From: Polymyxa betae
Taxonomy: Eukaryota; Endomyxa; Phytomyxea; Plasmodiophorida; Plasmodiophoridae
NCBI GenBank assembly: GCA_003693705.1
Contig: RBZT01000398.1
Coordinates: 1 to 54,592, forward strand
DNA length: 54,592 bases
Direction: 5' to 3'
The notes beneath the pieces are model-generated. The model did not search any database and was not told the origin of the DNA. It saw only the letters and a list, made by a program, of their open reading frames with translations. Each line of letters starts with the position of its first letter. The first letter of the stretch is position 1. A program made the translations under genes and the position numbers. Shown in pieces: positions 52,286 through 54,592 of this stretch.

Positions 52286-52554
52286 CGTATTTCTAATTGC
52301 ATTATTTTGTAAACTGACAAAAAGCATTGATATAATCTAGCGATTATCGAGCAGAAATCAGTGAGTCAGCATCGCTAAGCAGTGATTCATTATATATTCA
52401 TGCATAAAGCTACAATTGTGCCGGAATGTGGTGTGACCTGAATATTTCGTCACTCCATTAGCTGACATGCACTAGTTCGAAGACACCAACAAAAGCACAA
52501 ATAAAATCAAATTTGTTCAAATGGATCTTTGTCAGAGAAACTGTAGCTTTTATT

Positions 52555-52663
52555 GGAGTGTTTGGCTAGAAAACTGTGAGAAATCGAAACTGCGGCCAGG
52601 ACCGTAGCAGCTGTAGTTTACGAAAAACCAAGGGTTTGTGCTTGTTTGTTGCCAAACGCACTC
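52555..52663. repeat. Short MITE-like inverted repeat
   Basis: GGAGTGTTTGGC at 52555-52566 and GCCAAACGCACTC at 52651-52663 form inverted ends about 108 bp apart. No clean target duplication. The terminus resembles, but does not match, the Harbinger TIRs in this window. Confidence 0.55.
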
Positions 52664-52895
52664 TTAGCCAATATCAACATTTTCTATCATCTTCAATTTG
52701 ATAGGGCTGATTGCCCAATTTGGAAATTTTTTCATTGTTGAAGTCATTGAGCTTTTTGAGATATATTTTTAATCCTTGTTTGTATTTTTTTGAGCATTTA
52801 TTGATTGTGAATCTCTATCTGTTATGGATCGTCTCGCTTTTGAAAGCTTATCTGTCTATTGTTGGTTGTTTTATTCTTGTTAATGCTTAGTTCAA

Positions 52896-52909
52896 TTAGG
52901 GTTTAGGGT
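52896..52909. repeat. Telomere-like TTAGGGTTTAGGGT tract
   Basis: Two TTTAGGG units in otherwise unassigned sequence; the plant- and oomycete-type telomere repeat in inverse orientation to the tracts at 690-716 and 47970-47992. Confidence 0.8.
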
Positions 52910-53499
52910 CCCATAATCGTGCTCTACCTGGAACCCTGCTACGCCGTCATCGTCCTCGTCCTGGACCGCTCCGTGGACATTAATCGTCAAGTTTTTGGCA
53001 GGTCCTTAACGTCATCGGTCAAGCGAGATCTGGCCTGGAGGCCTTGTCGCTGTCATTGAAACGATGCTGGAAATCATCGCGTTTCCTACATTGGTGCTGT
53101 TGGTGATCATTATCTAGCAATCCTGGTCCTGAATGCATTTTATGTGTTAATCTCGCTTCAGAGTTTATTTGCTGTTTTTTATGTTTTGTTAAGCTTTTTA
53201 GCTTTTTAATCGTTCTTCTTTGCTGAACTGTGCTACATGTCCCAACATCTGCTTTTTAACATGAGAATAAATCAATGTTACTAAAACACTTCGTCTTCAT
53301 TTATTGATCTTTATCCTGATGATTTTAGATGCTGATCTCTTCCGATCTTCCTGTTCGAATTGCAAAATAACCTTTCAGGCGTTCGATCTTTCCAAGCATT
53401 ATATTAACTGGCTCAACGGCTTTTCAAAATACCCATCTGTGGCAATCTACGCGTCTTTGCACACAATCTGTGGGTGAAATCAGAATGGATCCTTCAATC

Positions 53500-53619
53500 C
53501 AGTTCCAGGACGGTTGCTCCGCTACGGGGTACGTGGCGGAGTCGTCCCGATTATTAGTGTAGTTTATATATAATAAAAATAAAGGTCTTTTTCTGGAAAT
53601 TACTGTATTAATTGACACA
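53500..53619 (-). repeat. Inverted LTR copy of the 48058 family
   Basis: On the minus strand it starts TGTGTCAAT at 53619 and shares TTTCCAGAAAAAGAC, the TATATATAA block and GACGACTCCGCCACG with 48058-48145. Two CTCCGc...CGGAG sites (53516-53530 and 53531-53543). The far limit is unclear. The opposite orientation means it is not the 5' LTR of the 43391-48190 element; it is another insertion or a fragment. Confidence 0.75.
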
Positions 53620-54592
53620 CATCGTGACCATTTCATGTTTTCAACTGGCGTCATCGCCTGCACTCTTGGCAAGCCAGTTTCCTCATCAAAGGTGCACCCG
53701 ATTTTTGGATCGTGGAGAGAGCGATACCATTCGACAAACGCCAATTGCATCGGTGAAATATTATGTCCTATGCTGATGATTGTAAACCAGTTTGAAGCGC
53801 TAAACCAGACATCATTTCTGTTTGAAGCCGCTGTCACCCTGACCTGCATCATGTGGTTGTTTGTTTTCAGTGCTCGAGTTCTTTCGTAATCTCGGGATCA
53901 AAACAGCCTTCCACGATGCATCAAGCGGCTGATACTGTCGAAGCGGCCTATTGACAGCTATTACAATCATCTTCAATGCACTTTCTCACGCCAGCACAAA
54001 GCGTTTGATCTAGAAATTCTCAAGAACTAACACTGTTTATTTCTAACAAACTAAAAGATGTAATAAAGCATGGCAATTGAAGAGAGAATTATCTTCTGAT
54101 CAGAATTTTGACCCGATAATAATTTTACCCTACCTTGCAAAGCCTCAGTCAGAGATTTGTCGAAACCGTTACTGGACAGAAACTGGATCAACTCGCCCTT
54201 GTTTTCACGCCAAAACTGGATAGGTTTTTGACGTATTTTCTCAGGCTCCAAGGTGTTTTGAGATTTCCATTATAGGTCCTAACTGCACAACTGTACTGCT
54301 CGACTCTATGGAACAGGTCTTCGTGAAGTTTACCTATCTACCGTATAGTGCGGGACTTTGTACCCCCCAGTGAAAATTGATGTATATTTTATATTTCTTT
54401 TGTGAGGACATTTATATTGGCGCAAATTAAATATCTGCGTAGGCCGCGTCAAGCCGAGTCGATTGATGTATAGATTTTCAACCTTTGTCTTTTTCTGTGA
54501 TGGTGAGGGGCCTCCATCAGCACCAGCCAGGCGAGGTCATCGACATCGTTGGAGTTGCGTCTGGCGATTCAGGCCGAACCTGTGAGAATCAC
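53620..54592. other. No gene recognised
   Basis: A minus-strand frame continues upstream of the LTR copy (MQLAFVEWYRSLHDPKIGCT, near 53760-53690) and another lies at 54051-54251 (MEPEKIRQKPIQFWRENKGE). Neither has a motif I recognise. The first could be the terminal region of a retroelement whose LTR is at 53619. Confidence 0.3.

Noticed and set aside
53424-53852. Gypsy or host gene running into the inverted LTR copy
   Set aside because: The frame crosses the LTR start and has no motif; only the LTR part could be supported.

Overview
This window is eukaryotic and is almost entirely transposable-element debris. It shows spliceosomal introns (GT...AG, often with a TACTAAC or CTAAC branch-like motif), no operons, and telomere-like (CCCTAAA)n tracts. 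The element families most resemble those of oomycetes and early-diverging fungi: Ty3/gypsy with the 'GVYTPxRSIQGALNSATQFQ' type of reverse transcriptase, several PIF/Harbinger lineages each paired with a Myb/SANT-like gene, Rhizophagus-like Tc1/mariner, hAT, a piggyBac-like element and Ty1/copia. I cannot name the organism. A filamentous protist or an early-diverging fungus-like eukaryote is an inference only.

Layout. 1-181: end of an LTR. 344-3460: a large piggyBac-like gene carrying a SAP motif and a PD-(D/E)XK-nuclease-like block inside its DDE domain. 3640-7309: two Harbinger transposase remnants, the second divergent from a Myb gene. 7554-8340: hAT remnant. 8360-14872: a minus-strand gypsy element interrupted by a complete Harbinger element (8636-11294) with matching TIRs and a TAA target duplication. 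15157-16900: a convergent Myb/transposase Harbinger pair. 16970-19365: minus strand, spliced unidentified coding sequence, the best candidate for host genes. 19518-19848: LTR copy. 20260-22323: Tc1/mariner-like remnant. 22849-26300: gypsy pieces and an unexplained tandem repeat of about 300 bp (23308-24480). 27125-28525: copia fragment. 28528-31760: Myb and gypsy fragments. 32127-32458: solo LTR with a perfect 5-bp target duplication. 32533-36902: Harbinger composite with TIRs and a TGA duplication, holding two different transposases, a Myb gene and a nested TA-flanked MITE inside an intron. 37056-40975: decayed Harbinger and hAT remnants. 41259-43335: LTR-like piece and another Harbinger pair. 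43391-48190: the best preserved gypsy element (gag, protease, RT, RNase H, integrase, chromodomain, 3' LTR). 48215-49618: hAT. 50201-52285: Harbinger transposase and convergent Myb gene. 52286-54592: a MITE-like repeat, an inverted LTR copy and unassigned sequence.

How the parts work together. The Harbinger elements use two proteins, a DDE transposase and a Myb/SANT-like DNA-binding partner, usually convergent or divergent. Gypsy and copia move through RNA. Nesting gives a relative history: gypsy (8.4-14.9 kb) is older than the Harbinger inside it, and the Harbinger at 32.5-36.9 kb is older than its intronic MITE. Nearly every long gene shows frameshifts or stops. Some apparent frameshifts could instead be very short introns of about 17-30 nt, which is the main uncertainty in calling genes broken.
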